Source of the DNA: Hyphomicrobium sp. 12-62-95
Lineage (GTDB): Bacteria > Pseudomonadota > Alphaproteobacteria > Rhizobiales > Hyphomicrobiaceae
Assembly (NCBI GenBank): GCA_002279935.1
Contig: NCCZ01000022.1
Location: 22,907 to 86,906 of the forward strand
Direction of reading: 5' to 3'
Length of the DNA stretch: 64,000 nt
Shown here in pieces: positions 1 through 8,813 of the stretch. Positions within the stretch are counted from its first letter, which is position 1. Every line of letters begins with the position of its first letter. A program made the position numbers and the translations under genes. The notes below the pieces were generated by a model, which had not been told where the DNA came from, ran no database searches, and worked only from the letters and a program-made list of their open reading frames with translations.

Positions 1-443
1 AGGCGCTGGTGGCGCCCTCGCAACTGGGGACGCCACGGCGTGCGGTCGTGGGCTGGGACAGCAACCGGCTGTCGATGATCCTTGCTGTGCTGGAAGCGCG
101 GTGCGGGATTTCGCTGGCACAGCATGACGTCTATTTGAATGTGGCGGGGGGCTTGAAGATTACGGAGCCGGCCGCCGATCTGGCCGTGGCATCGGCTCTT
201 TTGTCTTCGTTTTCGGGGATTGCGTTGCCAGTGCAGCGGGTGTCGTTCGGCGAAATTTCGCTGTCTGGGGCGGTCCGGACGAGCGCGCACACCGCTTTGC
301 GCCTGAAAGAGGCCAAGAAGCTGGGGTTCATCGAAGCGATGATCCCCGCCGGGGGGGAGACGGGCGGAGACGCGTCTAACATGTCACTGACGCGGCTTCA
401 GCATCTCAAAGACCTTGCGGACCCGTTGCGCCCGTGCGACTGA
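1..443 (+). CDS. radA: DNA repair protein RadA, C-terminal part (5' end outside window)
   Basis: This is the C-terminal end of RadA, a RecA-like ATPase that drives branch migration during recombinational repair. The reading frame is open from base 3 and the start lies upstream of the window. The visible part is the Lon-protease-like domain, recognised by PSQLGTPRRAVVGWD, the stretch DVYLNVAGGLKITEPAADLA and FGEISLSGAVR, which are typical of the RadA C-terminus. The Walker A and KNRFG motifs are not in view. It ends about 110 bases before cvpA on the same strand, a neighbourhood with purF that is common in alphaproteobacteria. Identification is firm; only completeness is unknown. Confidence 0.92.
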   Translation, partial: ALVAPSQLGTPRRAVVGWDSNRLSMILAVLEARCGISLAQHDVYLNVAGGLKITEPAADLAVASALLSSFSGIALPVQRVSFGEISLSGAVRTSAHTALRLKEAKKLGFIEAMIPAGGETGGDASNMSLTRLQHLKDLADPLRPCD

Positions 444-551
444 CCGGCAAAACTACACACGCTGTACCACGGCGTGGGCCTGGCTGGGGTCGTTTGCACA
501 GCAGTGCAAGCCCATGACTTGGGGGCCAGTGTCTTTGGGGGAGTGCCTGAC

Positions 552-1115
552 ATGATTGGACCGCTGACTTATCTCGACGCCGCGCTGATCGCGGTGGCGT
601 TGATCTCGGGCCTTCTCGCCATGTATCGCGGGTTGACGCGGGAATTGCTTTCGATCGTGTCGTGGGCGGTCGCCGCACTGGCCGTTCTGTACTTCGTTCT
701 GAATTACAAGAAGTTCGCCGAAGATCTGGCGGCGCAGATGGGCACGCAGGTAGCGATTGCGCAAATTGCTATCGGAGCGGTGATTTTCCTGATCGTGCTC
801 ATCATCGTGCATCTGGTCACGTCGCGGATCTCGGATATCATCCTGGATAGCTCGGTGGGCATGATCGACCGGGTGCTGGGCTTCCTGTTCGGGGTCGTGC
901 GCGGCTTCATCCTGGTCGTGATCCCGTACATGTTCTACGAGTCCTTTATTCCGGACCCGGCCAATCAGCAGCCGTGGGTGCGGGATTCGGCGTCGCTGCC
1001 CTACATTAAGTCGACGGGCGATTCGATTAGGTCCATTCTTGAGACCCACATGCCGTCGAGCCTGACCAATCCACAGTCGGCGCCCGCAAGCCCTGCCGAA
1101 CCGCCGCCCGGTTAA
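552..1115 (+). CDS. cvpA: CvpA family membrane protein
   Basis: An inner-membrane protein of 187 residues in the CvpA family, named for its requirement in colicin V production; its biochemical role is not settled. Several hydrophobic segments are visible: roughly residues 6-24, 30-50, a long one near 65-88, and 105-125. The N-terminus (LTYLDAALIAVALISGLLAM) and the YRGLTRELLSIVSW motif are characteristic. The tail is Pro/Ala-rich. I chose ATG 552 because GGGGGAG precedes it by a good distance and the family starts here; an in-frame upstream start at 474 would add unconserved residues. It precedes purF, the classical cvpA-purF pairing. Confidence 0.88.
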   Translation: MIGPLTYLDAALIAVALISGLLAMYRGLTRELLSIVSWAVAALAVLYFVLNYKKFAEDLAAQMGTQVAIAQIAIGAVIFLIVLIIVHLVTSRISDIILDSSVGMIDRVLGFLFGVVRGFILVVIPYMFYESFIPDPANQQPWVRDSASLPYIKSTGDSIRSILETHMPSSLTNPQSAPASPAEPPPG

Positions 1116-1303
1116 CCGGCCCTCCTGGCTCAGAACTCCCCTGCGTTAATGCCGGGATAACCGTTTTGCGGTGTCGCAATCGTGACAGTGCGGCGTCGGG
1201 CCATGGCGCGCGATGGGAAAGTAGTGCTAAAGACGGGCCGGACAGGACCGGCGCCCTCATCTCGCCGGTTTCGCGCAACGGATGCTCGAGCGGGAGGCAA
1301 CCC

Positions 1304-2791
1304 ATGGCGCTTCAAGACGATGGCGATACGACGCTCGGCGATTTCGGGTATTCCAAATTCGGCGACGACCGGCTCCGGGAGGAGTGCGGCGTCTTCGGTG
1401 TGTTCGGGCATGCGGATGCGGCGGCGCTGACGGCGCTGGGCCTGCACGCGCTCCAGCATCGCGGTCAAGAGGCGGCGGGCATCGTTGCCTATGATGGGCA
1501 GCAGTTCCATTCGGAACGCCGGCTGGGCCTCGTCGGCGACAACTTCAACGACGCGGGTGTGATCGGGCGGCTCAAGGGCCATATGGCCGTTGGGCACAAC
1601 CGTTATTCGACGACCGGCGAGCCAGCGCTGAAGAACGTGCAGCCGCTTTATGCCGACATCGATACGGGCGGGTTTGCGGTCGGGCATAACGGCAACCTCA
1701 CCAATGCTCTGACCCTGCGCCGCGAGCTGATCTCGTCGGGCGCGATCTTCCCCTCCACTTCGGATACGGAAGTCATTCTGCATCTGCTGTCGCGCTCCAA
1801 GAAGCGGCGGATGGTCGATCGGTTCATCGAGGCCATCCGGCAGATCGAGGGCGCTTATGCGCTGGTGGCGCTGACCAACGATATGATGATCGCGGCGCGC
1901 GATCCCATCGGCATCCGGCCGCTGGTGCTGGGCCGTCTGGACGGGGCGACGATCTTTGCCTCCGAGACGTGCGCTTTGGACATGGTCGGCGCGGAGTTCG
2001 TGCGCGAAGTGGAGAACGGCGAAGTCATCGTCGTCACCAAGGACGGGATCGAGAGCCATCGTCCCTTTCCGCGGCGTCCGGCTCGGCCGTGCATTTTCGA
2101 ATATATCTACTTCTCGCGGCCCGACAGCGTGATCGGCGGACGGTCGGTTTACGACATCCGCAAGCAGATGGGCGTGCAGTTGGCCATCGAGTCAACGCCC
2201 GGTGCGGACGTCATCGTGCCGATCCCGGATTCGGGCGTGCCGGCGGCGATAGGTTTCTCGCAGCAGTCGGGCATTCCGTTCGAACTCGGCATCATCCGCA
2301 ATCACTATGTGGGGCGGACCTTCATCGAACCTGAGCAGCGTATTCGCGCGCTCGGCGTGAAGCTGAAACACTCCGCCAATGCGGGTGTGATCCGCGGCAA
2401 GCGCATCGTTCTTATCGACGACAGCGTCGTGCGCGGTACGACATCGAAGAAGATCGTGCAGCTCATGTACGAGGCTGGCGCCAAAGAAGTGCATATGCGC
2501 ATTTCGTCGCCGCCAATCACGCATCCTGACTACTACGGCATCGACACGCCGCGGAAGAAAGACCTCTTGGCGGCGAACATGGACGTGGAAGGTATGCGTC
2601 AGTTCATGGGTGCGGACAGTCTCGCGTTCCTGTCGGTGGACGGCATCTACCGATCGGTCGGGTTCGATCAGCGCGATGCGCGGGCACCGCAGTTCACCGA
2701 CCATTGCTTCACCGGCGAATATCCCACCGAACTCGTCGACCAGAACGGGACCGGTTTCCGGCAGTTGTCACTCCTCGCTGAGGTCGTCTAA
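1304..2791 (+). CDS. purF: Amidophosphoribosyltransferase PurF
   Basis: Catalyses the first committed step of purine synthesis, PRPP plus glutamine to phosphoribosylamine, in the cytoplasm. The 495-residue protein has an N-terminal Ntn glutaminase domain whose catalytic cysteine (Cys28 in REECGVFG) follows a short propeptide, so self-cleavage is expected. The PRPP-binding signature VLIDDSVVRGTT lies near residue 369. The start at ATG 1304 is set by GGGAGG just upstream. Of the iron-sulfur ligands known in the Bacillus subtilis enzyme, the cysteine in SETCALD is present, but the later positions read SPPITHPDYYG and FTDHCFTG, so a 4Fe-4S cluster is unlikely. Confidence 0.96.
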   Translation: MALQDDGDTTLGDFGYSKFGDDRLREECGVFGVFGHADAAALTALGLHALQHRGQEAAGIVAYDGQQFHSERRLGLVGDNFNDAGVIGRLKGHMAVGHNRYSTTGEPALKNVQPLYADIDTGGFAVGHNGNLTNALTLRRELISSGAIFPSTSDTEVILHLLSRSKKRRMVDRFIEAIRQIEGAYALVALTNDMMIAARDPIGIRPLVLGRLDGATIFASETCALDMVGAEFVREVENGEVIVVTKDGIESHRPFPRRPARPCIFEYIYFSRPDSVIGGRSVYDIRKQMGVQLAIESTPGADVIVPIPDSGVPAAIGFSQQSGIPFELGIIRNHYVGRTFIEPEQRIRALGVKLKHSANAGVIRGKRIVLIDDSVVRGTTSKKIVQLMYEAGAKEVHMRISSPPITHPDYYGIDTPRKKDLLAANMDVEGMRQFMGADSLAFLSVDGIYRSVGFDQRDARAPQFTDHCFTGEYPTELVDQNGTGFRQLSLLAEVV

Positions 2792-2849
2792 TACCATCCG
2801 CAATGCCGTTGCGGGGTCGCCGCCGGCCTAACGTGAGGCACCCTCCCCC

Positions 2850-3605
2850 GTGACTTCCGCTCAGCTTCCTCTTAAAGGGCGCCTTGCCCTCGTCACCGGC
2901 GCGACGCGCGGCCTCGGCCGGGCGATCGCGGTTTCTTATGCGAAGGCCGGCGCGCATGTGATTGCCGTCGGGCGCACGCAAGGGGCGCTGGAGGACCTCG
3001 ACGACGAGATCCAGAAAGTCGGCGAACCCGCGACGCTGCTGACGCTCGATTTGCGCAAGGGCGACAAGATCGACGGACTGGGGCCGACGATCTATGAGCG
3101 CTGGGGCAAGCTCGACATTTTTGTCGGCAACGCCGCCATGCTGGGGCCGCTGTCGCCGCTGCCGCATGTCACGGCGGACGCTTGGCAGCATGTGATCGAC
3201 GTGAATCTGACGGCGAACTGGCGGCTGATCCGCACGCTCGATCCACTTTTGAAATTGTCAGACGCGGGGCGGGTGATCCTCGTGTCGTCGGGGGCGGCCG
3301 AGGGGCGGTATGCGTACTGGGGCCCGTACGCCGTGTCGAAAGCCGGTGTCGAATGCATGGGGAAGATGTACGCGGCCGAATGCGAGAATTCGCCCGTGCG
3401 CGTTTCGATCGTCAACCCTGGTGCCACTCGGACCGCGATGCGCGCGAAAGCGTTCCCGGGCGAGGACCCGATGACGTTGCCGGCGCCGGAGGATGTGGCG
3501 CCGCTGTTTTTGGAGCTGGCGCGCCCCCAGAGCACCGTGCACGGCGAGATCGTGCGCTACCGCGAGTGGATCGCGGCGCAGGCGACTGCGGCGGCTGCGA
3601 CGTAG
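2850..3605 (+). CDS. SDR family NAD(P)-dependent oxidoreductase
   Basis: A classical short-chain dehydrogenase of 251 residues. It shows the Rossmann cofactor motif TGATRGLG near residue 17 and the catalytic YAVSK (YxxxK). The usual NNAG motif is degenerate: GNAAMLG. Substrate is not predictable from sequence. Start is GTG 2850 with GTGAGG about a dozen bases upstream. It follows purF by about 60 bases on the same strand, so it may be co-transcribed, and it converges on the metallo-hydrolase gene on the other strand with only six bases between the stops. Confidence 0.85.
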   Translation: MTSAQLPLKGRLALVTGATRGLGRAIAVSYAKAGAHVIAVGRTQGALEDLDDEIQKVGEPATLLTLDLRKGDKIDGLGPTIYERWGKLDIFVGNAAMLGPLSPLPHVTADAWQHVIDVNLTANWRLIRTLDPLLKLSDAGRVILVSSGAAEGRYAYWGPYAVSKAGVECMGKMYAAECENSPVRVSIVNPGATRTAMRAKAFPGEDPMTLPAPEDVAPLFLELARPQSTVHGEIVRYREWIAAQATAAAAT

Positions 3606-3611
3606 CGCCGG

Positions 3612-4412
3612 CTATCCCTTCACCTCGATGACCATGCCATCGTAGGCGGGCTCAACGTTGGGCGGGAGTTCGGCTGCGAGTTTGGCGTAGTCGAGGTCGC
3701 TCGTCATGTGGGTGAGGATGGCGCGTTGGGGCTTCAGGCGTTCGATCCATTTGAGCGCGTCGGAGACGCTGAAGTGGCTCTCGTGCCGGGTGTAGCGCAG
3801 CGCATCGACAATCCAGACATCGAGGCCTTCCAGGAGCGGGATCGACGCTTCCGGCAGATCGGAGATATCGGGCGAGTAGGCGATGGATCCGAAGCGGAAG
3901 CCGAGCGAGGCGATGTCGCCGTGGATTTGCGGAACGGCTTGGATGTCGAGCGCACAGTTGACGCCCGGGATCCGGATTTTGCCGTTGGCTGGAATATCGG
4001 CGGGCTTCAAGATCGGGTGATAGCCCGAGCCCGGCTGCTGCTCGAAGCAGTAGTTGAAACGGCCGACGATGCTGTCGCGCGTGGGCGCATCGAAGTGGCA
4101 GGTGACCTTCGATTTCATCGCATAGGCGACCATGCGCAGGTCGTCGATGCCGTGGGTGTGGTCGGCGTGATCATGCGTGTAGAGGACGCCGTCGAGATGG
4201 GTGACGCGCGCATCAAGAAGCTGTTCGCGGAGGTCGGCGGGGGTGTCCACGAGGACATTGGTGAAGCCGTTCGCGGCGATTTTTTCGGCAAGCACCGCGC
4301 AGCGGCGGCGGCGGTTCTTCGGATTGGCGGGATCGCAGGCGCCCCAGATAGGGCCGAGGCGGGGCACGCCGCCGGACGAGCCGCAGCCCAGAATCGTCAG
4401 GCGGATGGTCAT
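3612..4412 (-). CDS. MBL-fold metallo-hydrolase, PhnP-like
   Basis: A 266-residue metallo-beta-lactamase-fold hydrolase. The metal-binding motif THDHADH follows LDGVLY, and the N-terminus TILGCGSSGGVPR is typical of the PhnP-like group that includes phosphoribosyl cyclic phosphate phosphodiesterase. The exact substrate is not known. Its ATG (4410-4412) overlaps the ancestral tatD stop in an ATGA arrangement, which implies translational coupling to tatD. Because tatD is frame-shifted upstream of this point, its reading frame now runs into this gene, giving one open frame from 5156 to 3612. I regard the internal ATG as the true start, because the protein begins exactly at the family N-terminus. 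Confidence 0.85.
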   Translation of the reverse strand: MTIRLTILGCGSSGGVPRLGPIWGACDPANPKNRRRRCAVLAEKIAANGFTNVLVDTPADLREQLLDARVTHLDGVLYTHDHADHTHGIDDLRMVAYAMKSKVTCHFDAPTRDSIVGRFNYCFEQQPGSGYHPILKPADIPANGKIRIPGVNCALDIQAVPQIHGDIASLGFRFGSIAYSPDISDLPEASIPLLEGLDVWIVDALRYTRHESHFSVSDALKWIERLKPQRAILTHMTSDLDYAKLAAELPPNVEPAYDGMVIEVKG

Positions 4413-5156
4413 GCCGCGGCTCCGGGACGGGGAACCTTCTGATAGAGGCGGAAGAAGTTGTCGGTCGTCGCGCGGGCGAAGTACGACGTAGGCCGGTTCG
4501 TTCTGCTTGCCGCGATAGGGTTCGGGCGCAAGGTAGGGCGCGTCGGTTTCGACGAGGATGCGATCCAAGGGCACGGCGTTGGCGATGGCGCGCAGCTCCT
4601 CATTTTTCTTGAAGCTGACGACGCCGGAGAAGGAGACGTAGACGCCGAGGTCGACGGCGCGCAGGGCGAGGTCACGGCCGCCTGTGAAGCAATGCAGAAC
4701 GGCAGGAAACGGGCCTTTGGCGTGTTCCTCTTCGAGGATGGCGATGGTGTCGGCATCGGCATCGCGGGTGTGGATTTCGAGCGGCAGTCCGGTCATGCGG
4801 GCGGCTGCAATGTGCGTGCGGAAGCCTTGCGCCTGGGCCTCGGGCGTTGAGTGTTTGTAATAGTAGTCGAGGCCGGCTTCGCCGATGCCGACGATCTTGG
4901 GGTGCTCGGCATAGCTGGCGAGATCGACGGCGGTGACGTCCAGTTCTTCGTGAGCGTAGTGGGGGTGTGTTCCGACCGTGCCGTAGACCGTGTCGTAGCG
5001 ATCGACGACGGAGATCAGGTGGGGGAACTTGGCGACGCGGGTGGAGATGTTGACCATCAGACCGACGCCGGCCGCGTGCGCGCGGGCGACGACGCCGTCG
5101 AGGTCGCTGGCGAATTCGGGCCGGTCGATATGGCAGTGGTGATCAACGAGCAGCAT
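4409..5156 (-). pseudogene. tatD: TatD family hydrolase, frame-shifted near 3' end
   Basis: A TatD-type metal-dependent DNase/hydrolase. The frame from 5156 shows the metal motif HCHID, GEAGLDYYY, HTRDAD, HCFTGG and ETDAPYLAPEPYRGK. After KQNEPAYVV (about 4482) homology leaves this frame. The family ending, RATTDNFFRLYQKVP, continues in a different frame and stops at 4409. Compared with E. coli TatD-like YcfH, about 47 bases are missing between the PA and TTDNF positions; adding 47 to the 748-base span restores a whole number of codons. The frame is otherwise intact and starts one base after the metG stop. It could be a true recent mutation or a sequence error. Confidence 0.8.
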
Positions 5157-5157
5157 C

Positions 5158-6816
5158 TTAAGTGCCGTCCTCGGATTTGGACTTTTGCCGGTTGGCTTCT
5201 TTCTTGGCTTTTTTGGCGGCCTTGGCGGCTTCCTGCTCTTCCGCCGAGATGGAGCCGCTCTTCTTGGCGTCGGCCGCAGATGGATCGACGTAGCGCGGGA
5301 AGACGCCTTGCGGCTCGGGCAGCTGCGTGCCGGGCTTGAGGCGGCCAGCGGGTCCGAGCGCTGCGAAAGTCCGCTGGGCGGGATCGGTGAGCGCCAGGAG
5401 GCTCAAAAGCTTGTCGGCGGACGCGGGCATGACCGGCTGCACAAGGATGGCGAGCTGGCGGACGACTTCGGCGGTGACGTAGAGGATCGTGCCCTTGCGC
5501 TCGTCGGTCAGCGCCTTGTCGAAGGGCTTTTCGCTGGCGAAATAGCGGTCGCCTTCGCCGACGACATCCCAGATGGCATCTAGCCAGGTTTTAATGGCCT
5601 GCTTATCCATGGCCTCGCGGGCAATCGCGTAGAGCGCGTCGGCTTTGGCGAGGAGGGCCTTGTCGGAATCGGTCAGATCGACGGGTGGAGGGAGGACGCC
5701 GCCAAAGCCCTTCCAAATCATGGAGAGGCAGCGCTGGGCAAGGTTGCCCAAGCCGTTGGCGAGATCGGCGTTGATGCGAGCGGCAATCGTTTCGGGCGAA
5801 TAGCTGCCGTCGGACCCGAAGACGACTTCGCGTAGGAAATAATAGCGGACTTGATCGAGGCCGTAGTGCTCCACGAGCGCAAAGGGATCGACGACGTTGC
5901 CGACCGACTTCGACATCTTCTCGCCCTTGTTGAACAGGAAGCCGTGGCCGAAGACGCGTCCGGGTAGCGCGACTCCGGCGCTCATCAGGAAGGCTGGCCA
6001 ATAGATGGCGTGGAAGCGGACGATATCCTTCCCGATGACGTGGACGTTGCAAGGCCAGAAGTCCTGCCGTTGTTCACCGCCTCCGAAGATGCCGGTCGCG
6101 GTGCAGTAGTTGTTCAGCGCATCGACCCAGACATACATGACGTGGCCGGGATGGCCGGGGACGGGAATGCCCCAGTCGAGCGTCGTGCGCGAAATGGAGA
6201 GATCTTCCAGGCCGGAGCGGATGAAACTCACGACCTCGTTGCGGCGCTCGGCGGGCAGAATGAAATCGGGGTTGGCCTCGATGTGGGCGAGCAGTGGCTC
6301 TTGATATTTGGAGAGGCGGAAGAAGAACGTTTCTTCTTCCTGCCATGTCACTTCGGTGCCGGTGGGCGTGGCATAGCGCTGGCCGTCGTCGCGGACTTCG
6401 GTTTCGGCTTCCTTGTAGTAGGTCTCATCGCGGACGGAGTACCAGCCGCCGTACTTTTTCAGGTAGATGTCACCGGCGGCCTCCATGCGGCGCCAGAGTT
6501 CCTGGCAGCTGTCATAGTGGCGCGGTTCGGTGGTGCGGATGAAATCGTCGTTGGAGAGATTGAGCATGCCGGCCATGTCGCGGAAGCGGGCCGAATTGCG
6601 GTCGGCCAGTTCGCGCGGGGTGATGCCGTCCTTGGCGGCGGTCTGCTTCATCTTCAAGCCATGTTCGTCGGTGCCGGTGAGGAAGAAGACTTCCTTGCCG
6701 TCGAGGCGCTCGAAGCGGGCGATCGCGTCGGTGGCGATGGCCTCATAGGCGTGGCCAATGTGGGGCGCGCCGTTGGGGTAGGAGATCGCAGTCGTGATGT
6801 AGAAGCGTGTGCTCAT
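5158..6816 (-). CDS. metG: Methionyl-tRNA synthetase
   Basis: Charges tRNA-Met with methionine in the cytoplasm; a class I synthetase of 552 residues. HIGH lies at residues 19-22 and KMSKS at 300-304, with the family stretch YVWVDALNNY around 228-237. The connective domain reads YGGWYSVRDETYY and lacks the CxxC zinc knots, so this is the zinc-free type. There is no C-terminal EMAP-like dimerisation domain; instead the last 45 residues are a charged Lys/Ala/Glu tail. It lies between holB and tatD, an order well conserved in alphaproteobacteria (tmk-holB-metG-tatD). Confidence 0.96.
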   Translation of the reverse strand: MSTRFYITTAISYPNGAPHIGHAYEAIATDAIARFERLDGKEVFFLTGTDEHGLKMKQTAAKDGITPRELADRNSARFRDMAGMLNLSNDDFIRTTEPRHYDSCQELWRRMEAAGDIYLKKYGGWYSVRDETYYKEAETEVRDDGQRYATPTGTEVTWQEEETFFFRLSKYQEPLLAHIEANPDFILPAERRNEVVSFIRSGLEDLSISRTTLDWGIPVPGHPGHVMYVWVDALNNYCTATGIFGGGEQRQDFWPCNVHVIGKDIVRFHAIYWPAFLMSAGVALPGRVFGHGFLFNKGEKMSKSVGNVVDPFALVEHYGLDQVRYYFLREVVFGSDGSYSPETIAARINADLANGLGNLAQRCLSMIWKGFGGVLPPPVDLTDSDKALLAKADALYAIAREAMDKQAIKTWLDAIWDVVGEGDRYFASEKPFDKALTDERKGTILYVTAEVVRQLAILVQPVMPASADKLLSLLALTDPAQRTFAALGPAGRLKPGTQLPEPQGVFPRYVDPSAADAKKSGSISAEEQEAAKAAKKAKKEANRQKSKSEDGT

Positions 6817-6903
6817 GGTCTTACCTCAGCTGGGCGCTCCGATCGGAACCAGAGCCGCACGAGCCCGCCGCTCACAGGGCTGTCTTGACTACGGAATAGC
6901 GCG

Positions 6904-8052
6904 TTAGGCCGGAGCCGCGCCGCGGGAGGTCTGCACGAGCCGTTGGAAGGTCAACAGGATCAGCGATTTGCGATCCAGGTTGTAGATCTCAGTGCTGGCC
7001 TTTTCGGCGACCGTGGTTTCCCACAGTTGGGCCCATGCCGCAAGCTGGTCCTGGGGCATCAGGCGGGCTGCGAGTTGGACCTCGGCTGGATCGCCCTCCC
7101 CGGTAGCCGCAGCACGGATGAGGCGGCCGAGGAGCCCCAAGAGCAATTCGAAGAAGAGCTCATATTTGGCTTCGGCGGCGTTGGAGGCCAGTTCGTCGCC
7201 GAGGGTATGGATTGGAAGCCAATCGATGCGGGGCAGCAGCGCGACGGCGGCCGCGATCTTGCGGTGGAGATCGAGCCCTTTGGCGGTGTGCAGCAGGAGG
7301 AAGCGGCGGACGCTGCCTTCCGAGAGGCGCGATAGGGTTTGCCATTCCTCTCCGGCGGGAAGCGCTGCTTCGGCGCCGGTGTCGTCGGCAGCATTGAGGG
7401 CTTGGGCGATGGCCTTGCGCAAGGCGTCGTCGGGAAGTGGTGCGCAGGCGAGCGTGCGGCAGCGGGAGCGGATCGTTGGCAACAGGCGGTCAGGTGCGGA
7501 GGAGATGAGAAGGAAAACCGTGCGCTTGGGCGGCTCTTCCAATGACTTCAGTAGGGCGTTGGCGGCGTTGGCATTCAATTCGTCGACGGGATCGACGATG
7601 ACGACGCGCCAGCCCTCCCCTGCCCCCATACCGAGGAAGCCTTTCAAGCGGCGGACCTCGTCGACGGTAATTTCCGATTTCAACTTTTTGGTCTTGAAGT
7701 CGTAAGGGCGGCGCAGGACCAGCAATTCGGGATGCGCGAGGTTGGCGACAAGGCGGGCGGCGGTGGTGGCGGGATCGATATCGAGCGAACCGCCGAACAT
7801 GTCGCGCTCGCTGTCACTGGCGAAGAGGAACCGCGCGATGCGATAGGCGAGTGTCGCCTTGCCGATGCCCGGTGGGCCGGTGACGATCCAGGCGTGGTGC
7901 AGGCGGCCGGAATTGAAGGCGTCGAGAAAGCCCTGCTCGGCCTGTGCCTGGCCATAGAGCCGCCCGGTGTGGCGGGGCGATGGAAAGCCGTCGAGCTTGT
8001 CGGGCTCGGGCAGCAGTTCCGTTTCGGCGGCAAGGGCGGTCGCGCGGGCCAT
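6904..8052 (-). CDS. holB: DNA polymerase III subunit delta'
   Basis: Clamp-loader subunit delta' (382 residues), part of the complex that loads the beta clamp. An AAA+ fold is visible: GPPGIGKA at 59-66, then NANAANALLKSLEEPP, and LLPTIRSRCR, which is the SRC motif of clamp-loader subunits. In E. coli delta' the P-loop is degenerate, whereas here it looks intact, as in other alphaproteobacteria. It starts three bases after the tmk stop, so the two are surely co-transcribed. About 87 bases separate it from metG, and I see nothing notable there. Confidence 0.93.
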   Translation of the reverse strand: MARATALAAETELLPEPDKLDGFPSPRHTGRLYGQAQAEQGFLDAFNSGRLHHAWIVTGPPGIGKATLAYRIARFLFASDSERDMFGGSLDIDPATTAARLVANLAHPELLVLRRPYDFKTKKLKSEITVDEVRRLKGFLGMGAGEGWRVVIVDPVDELNANAANALLKSLEEPPKRTVFLLISSAPDRLLPTIRSRCRTLACAPLPDDALRKAIAQALNAADDTGAEAALPAGEEWQTLSRLSEGSVRRFLLLHTAKGLDLHRKIAAAVALLPRIDWLPIHTLGDELASNAAEAKYELFFELLLGLLGRLIRAAATGEGDPAEVQLAARLMPQDQLAAWAQLWETTVAEKASTEIYNLDRKSLILLTFQRLVQTSRGAAPA

Positions 8053-8055
8053 GGC

Positions 8056-8751
8056 TTAGCGCGCCTCGGTGAACAGGCGGCTTTCAACGGCGGCAAAGAC
8101 ATTGCGCGCGACATCGTCGGGTGAGCTCTGACCATCGACGACGACGCAGCGCTGCGGTTCGAGACGGGCGATTTCGAGGAAGCCTTCGCGGAGTTTTTTG
8201 TGGAAGTCGAGGCCGCGGGATTCGAAGCGATCAGCAAGAAGCCCGCGCGGTTGCTTGGGGATCTTCTCGCTCGGGGCCTGGGCGGCGGGGGACGGGTTGA
8301 GGCGCAGTGCGGCGCGGGCCAGACCAATCTCGGCGGGGATGTCGACGACGATGGTGAGGTCGGGTTTGGTGTGCTGAACGATGATGAGTTCGAGGGCTTC
8401 GAGGAGACGCGGTTCGACGCGGCCGGCGTAGCCTTGGTAAACGCGGGTTGAATCGGAAAAGCGATCACAGATGACGACGTGACCGGCGGCGAGGGCGGGG
8501 CGTATCACCTGTTCGAGATGATCGGCGCGGGCGGAGGCAAAGAGGAGTGCTTCGGCCAGCGGCGAATGCTTCTCCAGGTTCGGATCGAGGATGATGGCGC
8601 GCAGGCGTTCAGCGAACGGGGAGCCGCCCGGTTCGCGTGTGACGGTGACGGCGTGGCCGGCGGCGGTCAGACGGTCGGCGAGACGCTTGGCTTGGGTTGA
8701 TTTGCCCGAGCCTTCGCCGCCTTCGAATGTAATGAACCAACCGGCCGTCAT
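8056..8751 (-). CDS. tmk: Thymidylate kinase
   Basis: Phosphorylates dTMP to dTDP. The 231-residue protein has the P-loop FEGGEGSGKST near residues 9-19, TREPGGSPFAERLR for dTMP binding and the DRFSDSTRVYQGY motif. Start ATG 8751 is preceded by AAAGGGG at a good distance; a longer in-frame reading back to 8871 would overlap the carboxypeptidase gene and add residues with no family counterpart. The segment with NPSPAAQAPSEKIPK in the LID region is longer than in many homologues. It sits 62 bases downstream of the carboxypeptidase gene. Confidence 0.95.
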   Translation of the reverse strand: MTAGWFITFEGGEGSGKSTQAKRLADRLTAAGHAVTVTREPGGSPFAERLRAIILDPNLEKHSPLAEALLFASARADHLEQVIRPALAAGHVVICDRFSDSTRVYQGYAGRVEPRLLEALELIIVQHTKPDLTIVVDIPAEIGLARAALRLNPSPAAQAPSEKIPKQPRGLLADRFESRGLDFHKKLREGFLEIARLEPQRCVVVDGQSSPDDVARNVFAAVESRLFTEAR

Positions 8752-8813
8752 TGCGCCCCTTTCTGCGGGCCGCGACGGGCCCGGGGCGCGACATGACAGG
8801 CCCAAAGGGCGTT

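Noticed and set aside
1304..2791. An iron-sulfur cluster PurF
   Set aside because: Only one of the cysteines corresponding to the Bacillus ligands is clearly retained at the expected position.
3612..5156. A natural TatD-MBL fusion protein
   Set aside because: The junction peptide is unlike either family, the true TatD ending is visible in another frame, and the hydrolase keeps its own ATG in an ATGA overlap. A frame-breaking lesion explains this better.
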